Source: Euryodendron excelsum (Eukaryota; Streptophyta; Magnoliopsida; Ericales; Pentaphylacaceae). From it: a stretch of DNA of 64,000 nt. The notes under the pieces were generated by a model. The model saw only the letters and a list, made by a program, of their open reading frames with translations. It was not told where the DNA came from and did no database searches. The stretch covers positions 155,001 through 219,000 of the forward strand of contig CM065381.1 in assembly GCA_033060915.1 (NCBI GenBank). The letters run 5' to 3'. The first letter of the stretch is position 1, and every line of letters starts with the position of its first letter. This document shows positions 22,320 to 34,868 of the stretch, piece by piece. A program made the translations under genes and the position numbers.

Positions 22320-25300
22320 ACATATATGTTAATATATTGTCCAAATAATTACTTTGAAATGATGAAATATGGGTTGTGCTTGGCTTCTCTACTAACTTTA
22401 GGGATTCGCTGCTAACTATACAACGACTCTAATTCATTGCCACTCTTAAGATATTAGAGATACAAAGAACATATTAAACACAAATCCAGGGCAGCCTTCC
22501 CCTGAAGGACTGCCTGCTTCTCTAATTGGCAGTGCAGCTATGCTGTGTTGCATCACAAGTTTCTGTGCCGGAGAACTTTATATCTGGTTTCCTGAAACTT
22601 TTTTCAATGCATGTAATTTACCAATTATCCAAGAAAAGACCCGAATGAACATAGCTCAACAATCAGAACTCCAAAACACTAATTACAATAATACAACAGG
22701 CTCTTCCTAAGAGTTACTCTAGTTTCTCGTGTTTTAGAACTAAATGAAAATTCTAGATGAAAAAAATAACTACTTACTAGACAAAGTTGAACCCTTTGTT
22801 TCACCTTTAGGGGAGCTCCAACTTCCAAGTAATACTCTGCTAAGACAATATTAATTAGGACTCAGGTTGTAGGGGATTTCTAAGAAATCTAAGAAACCTG
22901 TAAATTTTAAACTTCATTGTCTTGAATGGATCTCAAGCTTCATGGTATACTTAAGCCGCCAAAGCCCTTAGTTTGGTTTCTGACATTTCAAACTAGAGCC
23001 GTATAGGATCTGCAGTTATGCTTGTTTCTCCATGTAACACTGGGTATTGTTTGGAAGCACAAGGAAAGAAAAGTCAAGGTACTGGCAAGCAAATGTATGA
23101 ACAAAATGGAGGCACAGATGGCAAAGCTTACACAGGAAAAGCTGAAGAGACTGTGTATTCACTGCCATTTTCTTCATTCCTGCACCATAGAATTATCATA
23201 AACCAGTTGCATTTTAATGATTTATGATATTTTTACTTACCAAAAATTAAATGAAAAAGATTTTTGAGATCCACGTGTAAGAAATGTACATAATTCAGTG
23301 CAATATGTTCAATGAGGATAACTATCTTCTTCATCTGGCAATCCTACTACTGATTGGATAGAGTTGCTATAAAAATTTCTACACAAAAGGTATTCGGGAT
23401 AGTTCTTCAGATATTTTGAGTAATATTTTAGATATTTTTAGTATTCATATACACGTGTCAAAAGGTTGCCGTAAAGTCCCAAGTGATTTTCTATTATTTG
23501 GCTGGGGGTGGTCGTGGTGTTGAGGAAATAGGTGAAATAGGAGTGGTCTTGGTCACTTGATTGGAGTTTCTAGTGGGGAGGGAAGTCAGTCAGTCAGTGT
23601 AACATAGGGGAGACGGGAAGGGGACAAAGTAAGGGGTAGCGGGATCGGGGAAGGGGGTGGGGGCTGGGTAGTTCTAATTTCTCTGTTTTTGTAAAGGGGT
23701 TGTGAGGGGCTTCTTTGATAGCTCTAGAGGTTTGAGGCAAGGAAAAGTGGAGAGCAGAGGAGGAGAGCAGATTTCTGTCTTTAACTTACTTTTAAGGCCA
23801 AAGCAATTTGGGATTCAGTGATCGAAAGGTTCAAAAAGAAGCTAGTGACGTGGGAAATGCAATATTTATTTAAGGGAGGGAGATTAACTCTAATTGGAAG
23901 TGCGTTATCAAGCTTGCTGACATAGTTTGTGTTTGTTTTCTATTTCTATCTCAGTGGCCCATAGACTTGAGAACTTGACGAGGAATTTTCTTTGGAAAGG
24001 AGTGGGGGAAGAATTTCAGTAGTATTTGGTTGAGTGGGAAGATGTGCTTTTGCCTAAGGAGACGGGAGGACAGGGTGTCAAGGACTTGATTTTCTTCAAT
24101 AAACCTTTGCTCTAGGAATGGTTGTGGAGATTTTCCTTTGGGAAGGTGAGTTGGTGGAGGAATAATTTGGGTTTTCTTGTGGGCAGTGGTAAAACGATCC
24201 CCATCAAGGAGCCATATGAGGAGAGGGTTATGTAAAGGGTATTATAAAGGAGTGGGAAGATTTCTCAAAACTTACTTCTTAGAGGGTGGGTTATGGTAGG
24301 AGGGTTAAGTTCTAGCAGGACACATAGTGTGGGCATAGGCTGCTGATAGATGTTTTTTCGGATCTCTATAAGATTGCTATGGATAAGGAAGCTCCAATTA
24401 AAGACTCTTGGTTCCCACCTCAAGATGCACGACTTGAGCTCCACGGCTTAGAAGAACGTTGCAAATTTGGGAGGTAAAATCTATTGTGGCTTAAGAAGCA
24501 CAAACACTTCTAAAAAGGTATTGTGTTTAAGTCGGATAGCATGTCAGACACTTCCCTTCATGTGTCTGACACGCATCCAAACATGTCCTATTAGTTTGTT
24601 AATTTTTTTAAGATCCACGCATTGGAAACTTGAGGGAGACTCATGTCCTTTTTTTTTATACTTAATTTGACATTTAAATTATGAAATACATGATTTTTAA
24701 TTTTTGTTAGTGTTATCATTTTTTTTTATTAACTTTAAGCAATATATTTTTATATATGACATATGAAAAATATATAGAATATATAATTGTGAAGGTCCTC
24801 GCAGTGTGTGTCCTGCATTTTTTGAAAATGCTCTGTTGCGTGTCCGTATCTGTGTTTTTTAGAGGGTGGCCTTTTTTGGTATGGGTTACTTCATTCGGAC
24901 GACAGAAGATTCGTTGGTTTGGATTGAGTTAAGAACTTTAAGTTCTTGGTGGCGTCTTTGTGCTTTCTTCTTATGAGCCAAGGAAGTCTGGCTTCCCATG
25001 GAAATGGGAGTGGCAATCCAAAGCTCCACCCAAGGTTGAATTCTTTATGTGGACAGTGGCTCGGGAGGCGATCCTCACCCTTGATAACATGAGGGTGAGG
25101 AGAAGTTTTTGATGGATTGGTTATACATGTGTACACGTATAGAGGAGTTAATTAATCATTTCTTGGTTCATTGGAGTATGGCTCTTGAGATTTAGGGGCT
25201 GATTCTTGTCATTTTCGGTGTTGCTTGGTCATGCCAAGATCTATTAAAGAGCTCTTGGCGTGCTGGGGCAACTATAGGAAAGCATGGACAGTGGTTTATT

Positions 25301-28291
25301 TGTGCATTATGTGGCGCATATGGAGAGAAATGAATGGAAGATATTTTGATGGAGAAGAGAGCACTACTATTACCTTGAAGGGTATAGTATTGGCATCTTT
25401 GTTTTGTTGGCATAAGAAGATACTCCTTTTTCATTGCTTTCTTTTGTGGATATTTTGGGGGATTTGTATGTCCCTGTAGATATGTTGGTATAGGCTTTTC
25501 TTTGCATATTGTATACTCCGTGTGTGCAAGGTTGCACACTCCTCTTGGTGCTCTTTCTATATAATACCATTATTTCTCAAAAAGAAAAAGAAAAAGAAAA
25601 AAGAACGTGCATGTATTGTGCTAATTATATTAAAACACCTTAGCACACTACATATTCTTGATGCTTTTTAGTTCGAGGGAAAATGACAAGACCTAAAGAA
25701 CAAACTTACCTGGAAATGATGAAAATAACAATAACAGAAGAATAATATAACCAGGGTAACATATCAGAACTTAAAAACGTTAACTAAGTGCAATAGCAAT
25801 GAACTCTAGACCCTGGGTATCAGGATACTAAAAGAAGGTTTTCGGGGAAAAATATGCTACCTCGAGCACCCTTGTTTTTGGAGTTCCATGTTATAGTTTT
25901 CTAGTCCACACACAGAAATAAGGTACTTGAGAGGCAAAATCTTAGCGAATTTCGAATGTGCATCAAAGTGCAAAGCTCAATGTAGGCACAGAGGCTTTGC
26001 TGTGATATGAGATGTTATATAACAGGGCCCTTTTAAATGCTGGCATCTCTTGCACTTTGCATGGCTTCGAAGTACTGGAGGGAAGAAAAGACATATTGAG
26101 TGTTCAAAATTAGGAACATACGGATCTTTAAAAAGTTGGAAGAGTATACCATTTGTATTCTGTCTTAAATCTACTTATTCTTGTTATTTGTTAATTTTGT
26201 TTAGTTAATTCAGGTTTCAGTAACTTGTTTCATATGTCATGTTCAGAGGTGCTTGTGCTTATTATCTGATCTGTAACTCTCCAGTATAATGGGTGCATGT
26301 GGAAGGGAGGGAAGTTGAGACTTGAGGAGGCTAAAGAACATCATCTTCTTCGCTTGAGGCGGGAGTGGGCAGAAGATGCTAAACTTGCCAATAGTGTTCC
26401 TGGATATGCTGTTGATTCGACTAAAAACATGGGTTCTCCTAAAAAGCTCAACAATGTCTTGAACCCGCAAAAGATGGAGGTTCAGCTTTTCTTTCCCAAA
26501 TTGAAAAAGGTTGTGACCCTCTCTCTTTCGCTACCCCCCTTGCATTATGCACTCTCATTGTGTCTTTCCATTTGATCTTTATCATTTTGCTCTTCTAATG
26601 TTGCAATTCAAACTTACTCGCAAATCATATTCTACAGCTGAGTGGAGTGCTTTGGTCATCAGTGCATGAAAATTTGGCTGTTGTATTCTCACATGTTCTG
26701 AAAACTAGTGGGGTTTCTTCTGTAGGTTAAATCATTACCTTTCAGCGGAACTGGCAAGCACAAATACAGTTTCCAACGCGTTGAAGTTCCTCCTCTCGCA
26801 ATCCATTTTTGTGATTGTGAGGAGCATTCTGTTCCCTCTCACACTGCCAAGGAAAAAGAGTGCTCTGATCTTGAAACACAAGGTTGTGGGATAGATGAGA
26901 AAGAACTTAATATCATGGAGTCAGTGATGAACAAGCTCTTTGAGAGAGAGAATATTTTGAAGGCTACATGCAATGCGCCTGGATTGGTCAATGAAGGAAA
27001 CAATGCCACTAAATCAGTTGAGGACCTGCTAGTTTATGAGAATGAAACAGATCATATGACAGATGAAGACAACCTCGTAACGAATATGGTGGCAGGGGGA
27101 AAGAACAGAACAGCTTTGTTAGGGAGTCAGGGACAGGAAACAATTTTGGCCAATGAGGTAGAATATAATGCTCAGTTGATGAGGTGCACTTGTTTGCTTG
27201 GGTTTTTATTTTTAGAGTACCATTTGTTATTTAGAGCCTGACATTTCTCTCTTTAACTGACTTGTTTGCAGGAGGCAATAGTCAATGAACTACGCACTTC
27301 TAAAGATAAGCCATCCGGGAATGTGCTCAAAAGTGAGAGAAGGAAGATTGTGCCTTCTTACAAGAAGAGAAAATCACCTCACACTGAAGAGACTGATGGA
27401 AATGAAGTTGTCTCTGCTAACCTGAAGAGTAAGGGGAGTGCAAAAAGAACCCATTTCCATGAGTCAGCTCAAGCCACAAAACTAGAATCAGGTATCCAGC
27501 AATCAAATACCAATCTTTCATGGTCACAGAAGTCCACATGGAGAGATCTGGCTGGTGAAAGGGGCAACACTTCGTTCTCCATCTCACATATTTTGCAAAG
27601 CACTGCTCCTACTAAAGAAGAATCCAAGTCTGGTGGCATTAACGTTCCCTACATCACTGACCGCCAAGGCCAGAACCTCGGAATGAATATAAACTTGGAA
27701 ATCCAATCTGGCTGGTCTAAAGAGCCAAAGGAACTTGCTGTAACTCAACTGAATAAACCGAATGCAGCTTTAAATAAATCTGCCCGAGGTGCTTCATGGC
27801 TACAAAAGTCGTCATGGACCCAACTGGTTGGTAAAACGAACAGTTCATTCAGCATTTGCCAACTTCTGCCTGAAATGACTTTAGAAAAGCAAGAGCAGGC
27901 AGAGCGCAAGAGCTCGGATGCCGCAAATTCAACTGTAAGTAAATACTCCTTGTTGTTCAAGTCACGTAGCAGTAAATCATCTGGAGATGGTTCTAAAGCT
28001 TCGGGAGTTGGCAATGAGAATACCGTTTCTACTCCTGATAGATCCAATAAGGTTGCTTTGGGTACTGGTCTGGATCCTGAGCTGACTCTTCCACAACAAA
28101 ATCTGCAGACTTCAGGAGAAACTGATGAGATCACTGCTCCAAAGAAAAATCATGCAGCAACAGCGCAACCAGCCATCAGAAGCTTTACAATTGGTGAAAC
28201 TTGCTCATTCATGAGGAGTGCTTCTTCGATGAGAGAGTGGATGAATACTAGAGCAGCTTTAGGTGGGTCACTCAAGAAAAAAAATAAATAA
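21931..28291 (+). CDS. ROS3: ROS3-like RRM protein (four exons)
   Basis: Exons 21931-22227, 26285-26509, 26726-27157 and 27272-28291 (TAA) join in phase 0 throughout, giving ~657 residues (648 if the in-frame ATG at 21958 is used). Exon 1 carries the RRM: RNP2-like RIFVGGL and RNP1-like RSFAYFDF, ~60-95 residues in. Exon 2 continues with YNGCMWKGGKLRLEEAKEH, the segment that follows the RRM in plant REPRESSOR OF SILENCING 3 and NOL8-related proteins. The rest is charged and low-complexity, with a twice-repeated 'SW.QKS.W..L.G' motif in exon 4 and a conserved-looking end (GETCSFMRSASSMREW). In Arabidopsis ROS3 binds small RNAs and works with ROS1 in DNA demethylation, in nucleoplasm and nucleolus. 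Intron 1 is 4.06 kb and holds a dead LINE. The gene looks intact. Confidence 0.85.
22230..22320 (+). repeat. Compound microsatellite at the start of ROS3 intron 1
   Basis: (CT)n ~26 units, then (AT)n ~10 units, then (GT)n ~9 units, beginning 2 nt after the donor GT. The pyrimidine tract directly abuts the 5' splice site. Confidence 0.9.
23797..25605 (+). mobile_element. Degenerate L1-type LINE 3' part in ROS3 intron 1
   Basis: Translated fragments match the region after the reverse-transcriptase core of plant LINEs. They run in order: IWDSVIERFKKKL, YLFKGGRLTLIGSALSSL and RLENLTRNFLWKG (about 23797-24000), then a zf-RVT-like stretch PPKVEFFMWTVAREAILTL (about 25030-25085) and a C-terminal block with WRIWREMNGRYFDGEE (about 25310-25360). 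An A-rich tail (aaaaagaaaaagaaaa) ends it near 25605. Several stops and frameshifts make it a fossil. It lies in the same orientation as the gene and is interrupted by another repeat at about 24482-24862. Confidence 0.8.
24482..24862. mobile_element. Small repeat nested in the LINE
   Basis: This 380-bp stretch has no LINE similarity and separates two LINE blocks. Its left end 'aagaagcacaaacact' and right end 'gtgtgtcctgca...tgcgtgtccgtatctgtg' are of the 'tgtccgacacg' repeat type common in plants. It contains a short palindrome around 'tgtctgacacgcatcc'. No duplication was identified, so limits are approximate. Confidence 0.45.
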
Positions 28292-28651
28292 TGAGAAATA
28301 GCCACTTTAGGTGCTTCAAGAAATGGTTGAAGGGTGAGGAGCTAATGTAGTTGATGAATCTAAGTAGTTGGTATTAACACTTCTTTATGTTGGAAGTAAA
28401 TTTGAACAAGGTAAGGTCTGCTTCAATATGTATTGACAATAGTATTCTCATGCTCAAGTCTCTGCACTCATGGCCGTTTTAAGCTACAAATTGAAATTTC
28501 TGGTAATAGATGCTGTTCCACTGACTGATTGCATCACAAATGTAATTATCTTCAACTGCCAAGGCAGTTGAAGATTCTATAATATTACATCTCTTTAACC
28601 AAGGGGCTGTATGTGGACAGTACTGCTGTTGTGTGTGTTGCAAAAAATAAA
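28292..28651 (+). promoter_or_regulatory. Probable ROS3-like 3' UTR with AATAAA and hairpin
   Basis: A candidate poly(A) signal AATAAA lies at 28646-28651, 355 bp after the stop. It is preceded by a perfect hairpin at 28548-28575 (13-bp arms ATCTTCAACTGCC and GGCAGTTGAAGAT, 2-nt loop). UTR extent is inferred from position only. Confidence 0.4.
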
Positions 28652-29345
28652 AATTCGGAATGATCAATTCAGTATTTTCTGTTTCACACGTACTAGTTGG
28701 CTTCTTTCCCCTATTATATTATGCTGATATGTTTCGGGTCTCCAAATAGCCCAAAAAAGTGGTATATGGGTTTGTGATTGTCACCTTAATCTTTGCAGTT
28801 TTGTCTAATGAAGCAATGAAATGCATCTGGAGGGAAACTTGAGTTCAAACTAGAAGCAAGTCATCAATAGAGCTTCTGCTTAACCTAACCAAAATGTTGA
28901 AAATGGAAATTCATTCTTCGGCGCAGTTAGAGATGGGAATGTCAAAGAAGAGTTGTGAAGCTAACACAGTTTGACTTTACTTTGTCCTGGAATTGAACAT
29001 TTTTTCTTGGGAAGGTTCTAAATTGCATAAGATATATATACGAGAACCAGGCAAATATACAAATCATCCACCAAGAAGAGGACCAAAAGAAAAAGATAAT
29101 CAAATAAATGCGTTCAAGCGTGTTTGAGATTGCTGGATCTTCTGGTGTTGTCAGAAAGTACTCGGTCCTCCAACTAGTTAATCCAATTGGTAGTTAAATT
29201 TCTCACTGAGATGTCCTGGAAGAATTGTTTAGGAAATCCTGACTGCTCAGAAGTCTGCGTGATATTAGGGGCTCCATGCTTTGGTGATGGAGATAAGAGA
29301 GAGCAGCCTGTTCCGGACTTTCTTTGTTCTGGTGAGCAGGCAACA
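28652..29345. other. Convergent intergenic gap
   Basis: Non-coding DNA between the 3' ends of the ROS3-like gene (plus) and the MYB-CC gene (minus). The minus strand of 29187-29345 may hold the MYB-CC 3' UTR or an old frame-shifted C-terminal extension. In another frame it reads on without stops past the annotated TAA. Confidence 0.4.
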
Positions 29346-30016
29346 TTAGATTGGGATTGGGGACAGAGGAGGCGATTCAGGTTCTGACCTGGAGGAGCCT
29401 TCTTCTGTCAAGGATATTGGCAGCAGATCATGGAGGCCGGGGGACAATGCATTGCCAGCTTTCTGTTCCAAAATCTGTCGCAGGTACTCTCCGTGCTTCT
29501 CTATGCGTAACCGATGGGCCTTTTGTATCTTTATAAACCAAAATAAATATACAAACGCGTTAAAATCAAGAAGGCGCAATGGTAAGTTAAGTTACAGAAG
29601 ATTGAAATTAAACACTGCATGGTCGGTTCCTACGTGGGCATCATCAAGGAATCATGCAAAAAACACAAAGCTAACAATACTAAAATGAGTACTGTATAAC
29701 AGTACTTTGCCCCATGCATGAAGTGACAGAACATGTATGGAACTCGATCGTATAACCTTGAGTCGTTCATGTAGCTGTTTCTGAAATTCAATTTGCAAAC
29801 GCAGGGACTCAGTGACTAGGAGGGTGCCCCTCCTGCCGGAGGAACCATAATTAGCACTTTTGTGTCAGTATGCATCAAAGTATTGCAAAAAAAGAAATGA
29901 AGGCAGGCCTCTACTGAGATTCACCTTCTCAAGTTTGCATCACTCTGAATGCTGCTGGTTGACAATGGTCTCCTCTCCTCAGAGCTCAAACCTGTCTTTT
30001 CTAAATCATAACATAT

Positions 30017-30018
30017 CA

Positions 30019-30049
<31 letters not shown>
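30017..30049. repeat. (AT)n microsatellite in a MYB-CC intron
   Basis: An A run followed by about 11 AT units, inside the intron between the exons at 31279 and 29832. Confidence 0.8.
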
Positions 30050-32675
30050 GGAACACTGTTAAGATGCGGAGAATTGACAGCTACAGAAATTAGCAGCAGC
30101 ACAAATATCATTCCAGTGGCAACTTTAAAACTAACTACCAGCGGAATCCAGAACTTTTTAACAGAAACAAACATAACATAATAAATTAGAGGAACGAAGG
30201 TTCCAAGCAATATTAATTTACAGCGTTTAAAGTGGACTGCACACATGCTCATGACAACAGGAAAATGAAAACTCACACATTAGTTTTTGGTTTCAACATC
30301 ATTCTGGCTTCTAATCAAAACTGTGAAGAGATAGAAAATTACTACGATGTTTTTCAGAATCTAATAAGTTATGTATCAGGTGTCTTTGATATAAAAATGT
30401 TCCCTAGTCAAATTTTCCTCAAAATTGGACCCTCATTTTCAATCGTGCGAGGGGAAACCCCATTGAAGTGATCCACCATAGTGTACCCCCTCCCCGAGTA
30501 TGGTAAAAAGCAGAAGGGAATCAACTAAGGTTAGTGGTTCATATTCTAGGCCGAGCCGTGTCAGGGGACAATGACATGGGTGAATTTTTACTTAACAAGA
30601 GGTGTAAAAGCCATGTCATCAGGAGTTTGCTAGCTTTGGTTTCCAGTACTGCACTGATTTCTGTCAAGGGGATTTGTCACCCCATGGTTGCATTCTGGAT
30701 AAGATGAGCATGGGGGCTATCAGTAAATCAGATAGTGCCCGGAATTCATAAAGCACTAATATGAATCCCTACAGCAATTTGGTTTTCCCCAGAAGGTTCT
30801 GAAATGCACATGCACACATCACACATACAGATTAGACGTTGAGGCATAACCAGTTGTCCAATTGGATTAATGGAGAAAGGATAAAACAATTGAGAGAACA
30901 TCTATGTCATTGAACAAAATTAAGAGCTGAGAACCCCTCGACTTTGCCAATTGGACAAGAATCACCTTGATTTTCTCTACCAATGATGAAAGAGGGGAGG
31001 AAAAGTATCATGAGGGGGCAGAAAGAGAGAAGAAAAGAGGATGATAACCTTTCTCCTCTACTCTACATACGGTTTTTCTCCAAATTTTGAACATGATGTT
31101 AGTGAAAGATATTTATACTCGCTTTCTTGGCTAGTCACATTTCCATTTCCACGTTCAAGATGTGTCTCCATTTACTAAATTGATGATAGGAATAAACGGA
31201 ACAAAATTTGGCAGATCAATATATTAGTGACATCTAACAAGAATAACCATAAATTATTTTGATAAAATAAAATGTTGCCTTGCTTCAACTCTTGCACATT
31301 CTTGGCAAGTCGATATTTCTGCACATCACAAAAACCAAAAACTATCATTTCAAAAGGAAAAAAATGATTATTTCGCAACGAAAACCAATCAACCAGGTTC
31401 AGTATTAAAATCACCTGCAGGTGACTCTTCACGTGGTAGATGTTCAAAACTTTAACATTCATGAGCCTCAATATTGCTTTGGGAGTGGCCTCTGTATTTC
31501 AAGATGAATCTGTTAGTTTTCTTAATACTGGGAACATTTGTAGCATTTTCCATTGCTTAGAAAAAAAGGATTGCTTACTCATAGGCCCATCAAGTTTGTT
31601 GACTGCATTTAAGAAAAGCTCATGCAGCTCAGGCGTCACCATTATTCTTTGCTTGTGTGTGGCTGTAGTAGACCCATGAATGCAGTGTGTTGAACAAGTC
31701 TCATCATCTATATGTTCCATTGAGGAAGAATGATTACTTCTATTGCATTCCAAGCCAATGGCAGGATCTGATGAAACTTGGGGTGCTTCATATATGTCCT
31801 ACATATAATGCATACAGTGCTGTTAACAAAAATGTTATAGGTGCTCACGAACTTGCCAATGGAAGCAGTCAAGTACATATAGAATCTAAAACTTTTCTAG
31901 ACATAGCAAACACAGGAGACATATATTTATGTATAGGCCCTTCTTGTCTCATGTCACACCAAAAATCACTGTCGGAACAACTACGGACCACCAGACTCGA
32001 CAACCCCCTCACCTTTTGGTTTTTCAAGAAAATCTTCCATCAACAAAAGCGAGTGGGTTAATTAATGTATAAAATAAATTTTCCATCCTAATCTCCTAAT
32101 CTTTAGCAGGTGCCTTCTTTTGAGATCCAGTTTTGACCCCCGAAAAATGCTCACCCTCTGGTTTATACACTACTTGATGGGATGAAAGAATGGACAAGGT
32201 AAATTGGTTGGTTGAACTATCATGTTAATATTATCACAGGAATTCAAGTCACCTTTCTTGTGCTCTGCTCGAGAGTTCTTTTGTCAATCATGTTAATTTT
32301 TATCACAGGAAGTCTTCGAAGGCGCATTATAAACATTTCTAAATTCTGAGTCACCATTATTATTGTGCTTTACTCAATCAGAGTGCATTTAGTTGCTTAA
32401 TTTGCAATGACTGAACAGAAGGGGAATTGAGAAGATGATGCAACAGGAGAACATGGATTGTTCAATATATAACTCTTAGCTAAGCAATTAAATGTAAGAA
32501 TAAGCACCAACCAACATGGATGGGCTACTTACATCAAGCCTGGGGTTTTCTCCGTTCTCGGTGATAGCCATGTGAAGCTGATCAGACAGAAAATCTAGTT
32601 CCAATTGCTGCTCGGTCAATGTGAAGCCCTTGGCATCATAACTCAAACCATCAGAAAAACATTCTCCCAGTAAAT

Positions 32676-32708
32676 AATAATAATAATAATAATAATTGTT
32701 ATTATTAG
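32676..32708 (-). repeat. Trinucleotide repeat in a MYB-CC coding frame
   Basis: (ATA)n/(TTA)n encodes four Asn then seven Tyr in the minus-strand frame, just upstream of the GECFSDGL segment. If this part of the exon is translated, it is a hypervariable homopeptide. Confidence 0.65.
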
Positions 32709-32745
32709 GAAAGGTCTTCTTCGTCATCAAATCCATTGCATTTAA

Positions 32746-33255
32746 TATTAAGAGATTTTCCATATTATGGGCTTACATTGATTGTATAACTCTTTTAAGT
32801 TTTTTAAATAATGGGCTGATGATATGGCTAAAAGAGAAATACTAGTTAAGCCCATAATTGTGTTGTGATCAATAAGACTTATTGGGTTATGGTATACCTT
32901 AGTAGCATATGATTATGTTAATTTGAGATGCGGTAGGACTATACCTAAAGGTTGATGATCGGGTAGACTTCTAATATCATACTGAAAGGATTAGGTCCCC
33001 TCTCTCTTCTCTATTAATATTAATCCCTTGAGAGATATACATATGAAACAGAGATAGGCTCTACCCCATTGAATTGAGCCATACAGCTAGAGAAAAGAGA
33101 AAAAAATCTAGTTCTTGGGTGTTCTTGGTAGCGGGAAAAAGGCTTTCGAGATTTCTACGGCTTTCGCAGGTACGTACTTTATGTAACATTTATATAGTGA
33201 TATTTATATGTTCTAGATACCTAGCAAAAGAGAATAATAAAGAAAATATCTAACA
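32746..33255 (+). repeat. Copia 5' LTR
   Basis: 510 bp beginning TATTAAGAG, where the other LTR has TGTTAGAG (the terminal TG has become TA), and ending TATCTAACA. Alignable along its whole length to 41901-42414 with scattered substitutions and small indels, so the insertion is not very recent. Confidence 0.9.
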
Positions 33256-33257
33256 TG

Positions 33258-33271
33258 TGATATCAGAGCCA
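33258..33271 (+). other. Copia primer-binding site
   Basis: TGATATCAGAGCCA directly after the 5' LTR. It matches the usual initiator-methionine tRNA complement TGGTATCAGAGCCA apart from one base. Confidence 0.85.
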
Positions 33272-34500
33272 TCTTTGTTAGGGCTGAACCATCTAAAGTT
33301 TCAATATTCATATGAAAATTTGTTCGTATTGCCGTGTATGTATTCACAGAGTGCATATACACATGTACTATTTGCAATCAATTTGCTTTGAATGTCTGTA
33401 TAAATTATTATTGTAGACTTTCAGAATTAGTTTCTGATGTTTTTGTACGGGTCAATTGCATGAAATTCTGCAGATCTATAATCTAGGGTCTTTAGTTCTC
33501 AAAAGAATTTTCTTCAACGATTTTTTTGAAATCTTGATTAATGGATGGATTTTATGTATGCTCAGGGATTGATTTTGTGTATGAAATATGTAAAACATAT
33601 TTAATCGCAAAAGCCATAAAGATTTAATAGCAATAGTCTTTGTTCGAAGTTGCACCAGTGACTAACGAAGACGACGACCTCGTCGCGACGTGCGACTTAG
33701 GTTCTGTAGGCACATTGAATGAACACCATTCAATCATTCCAGCCAATGCCCTTTGACCAAGTATAAAATAATAGGAAACTACTAGTTTAACACGCAAGAT
33801 GGCAAATTCTTTTGTCTTCTAATGATAGAATAACAAGAATCTCTTACGAAGTGGGGCCAACTCACTTGGGACATTGTGACAAATATATATATATATATAT
33901 ATCTATATAATAAGATAGAACTTTTTTTGAATTTTGATGAGACATTTGTCCTACATCGCACTTTCATCCAACGGTTAGGGTTGATTTTGGCTACATTTTA
34001 TGGTTGTGATCAATGTTCAGCACTCTTTCACATTTTAGTTTCCCATCCAAAAGTCTAACATGACTCTCCGTCTCTCTCAGAATTTTCCATTCTCTGCCTT
34101 TATATGGGTCCCACCAGGTCGCCTTTTTTGAAATATCTTAGAGTTATAATTTGATCCAATGGATGTAATTTATTTTGGCATCTACTCAAGGGTTCAGATG
34201 ATTTTGAGCTTCTCTTACTCTCTCTCTCTCTCCCTCTGTCTCTATCTGTCTCCATGCGCACCAAAATCAGAAAAAAGAGTCTGGCAGTGGGTCAAAGCAG
34301 AGCCTTAAATGCTTCAGTGCTAAGCCTTTCAAAAATCAGAAGACTAGAGTTTTACAAGCTGTGTAAAACTTACTTCTCTCTCTAATGCCCACCGTACAAT
34401 GTGGTGGCAGTCACAAGAGATACGTTTTAAAATTTTGAAATTGTGTTACTGAGATAATATTTTTGGCCAAAATTTAAAATCATCGTTATCTCTGTTCATC

Positions 34501-34813
34501 TTACCAGATGGCTGTGGACGAAGAGAACAAACAAATGATCAGTCAAGTTAATCAAGGTGGCCCAGGATGAGTTCAAGCTAGCCGGAAGCGTTGATTTTGA
34601 GTTAGGGGGGCTTCAGACTGGCGAAAGCGCTGTCGCCGTTTATTGAAGGGGCTGATCCGGATGAAGAAGGGTCAGTTTTGTCATGCTTCTTTCCTCCTCT
34701 TATACCAACAGTCCGATTTGAGGTTATTGTCAAGGTTTTGGGTGAGCCGCTGGCATCGGTGCACGTTAGTAACAATGACCCTTTGCCTCACCTTATTACT
34801 TACCACACCATCG
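34501..34813 (+). pseudogene. Captured exon-like fragment, unidentified
   Basis: GC-richer than its surroundings. One frame reads open from an in-frame TAG at about 34600 to about 34813 and includes ALSPFIEGADPDEEGSVLSC and VRFEVIVKVLGEPLASVHV. A separate frame just upstream has ATG at 34508 followed by AVDEENKQMISQVNQ. The family was not recognised. It ends at a long (CT)n tract (34821-34865). Confidence 0.4.
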
Positions 34814-34817
34814 TTTG

Positions 34818-34820
<3 letters not shown>

Positions 34821-34865
<45 letters not shown>
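34821..34865 (+). repeat. (CT)n microsatellite in the Helitron-like element
   Basis: About 22 CT units directly after the first captured exon-like segment. Another short (CT)n lies near 35488-35500. Confidence 0.85.

Positions 34866-34868
<3 letters not shown>

Noticed and set aside
31687..32061. 124-codon plus-strand ORF
   Set aside because: Antisense shadow of the MYB-CC exon at 31579-31798 plus intron; no domain.
33258..33271. tRNA gene fragment
   Set aside because: The short match to the initiator-Met tRNA 3' end is the copia primer-binding site, as is the one at 63325; there is no cloverleaf.
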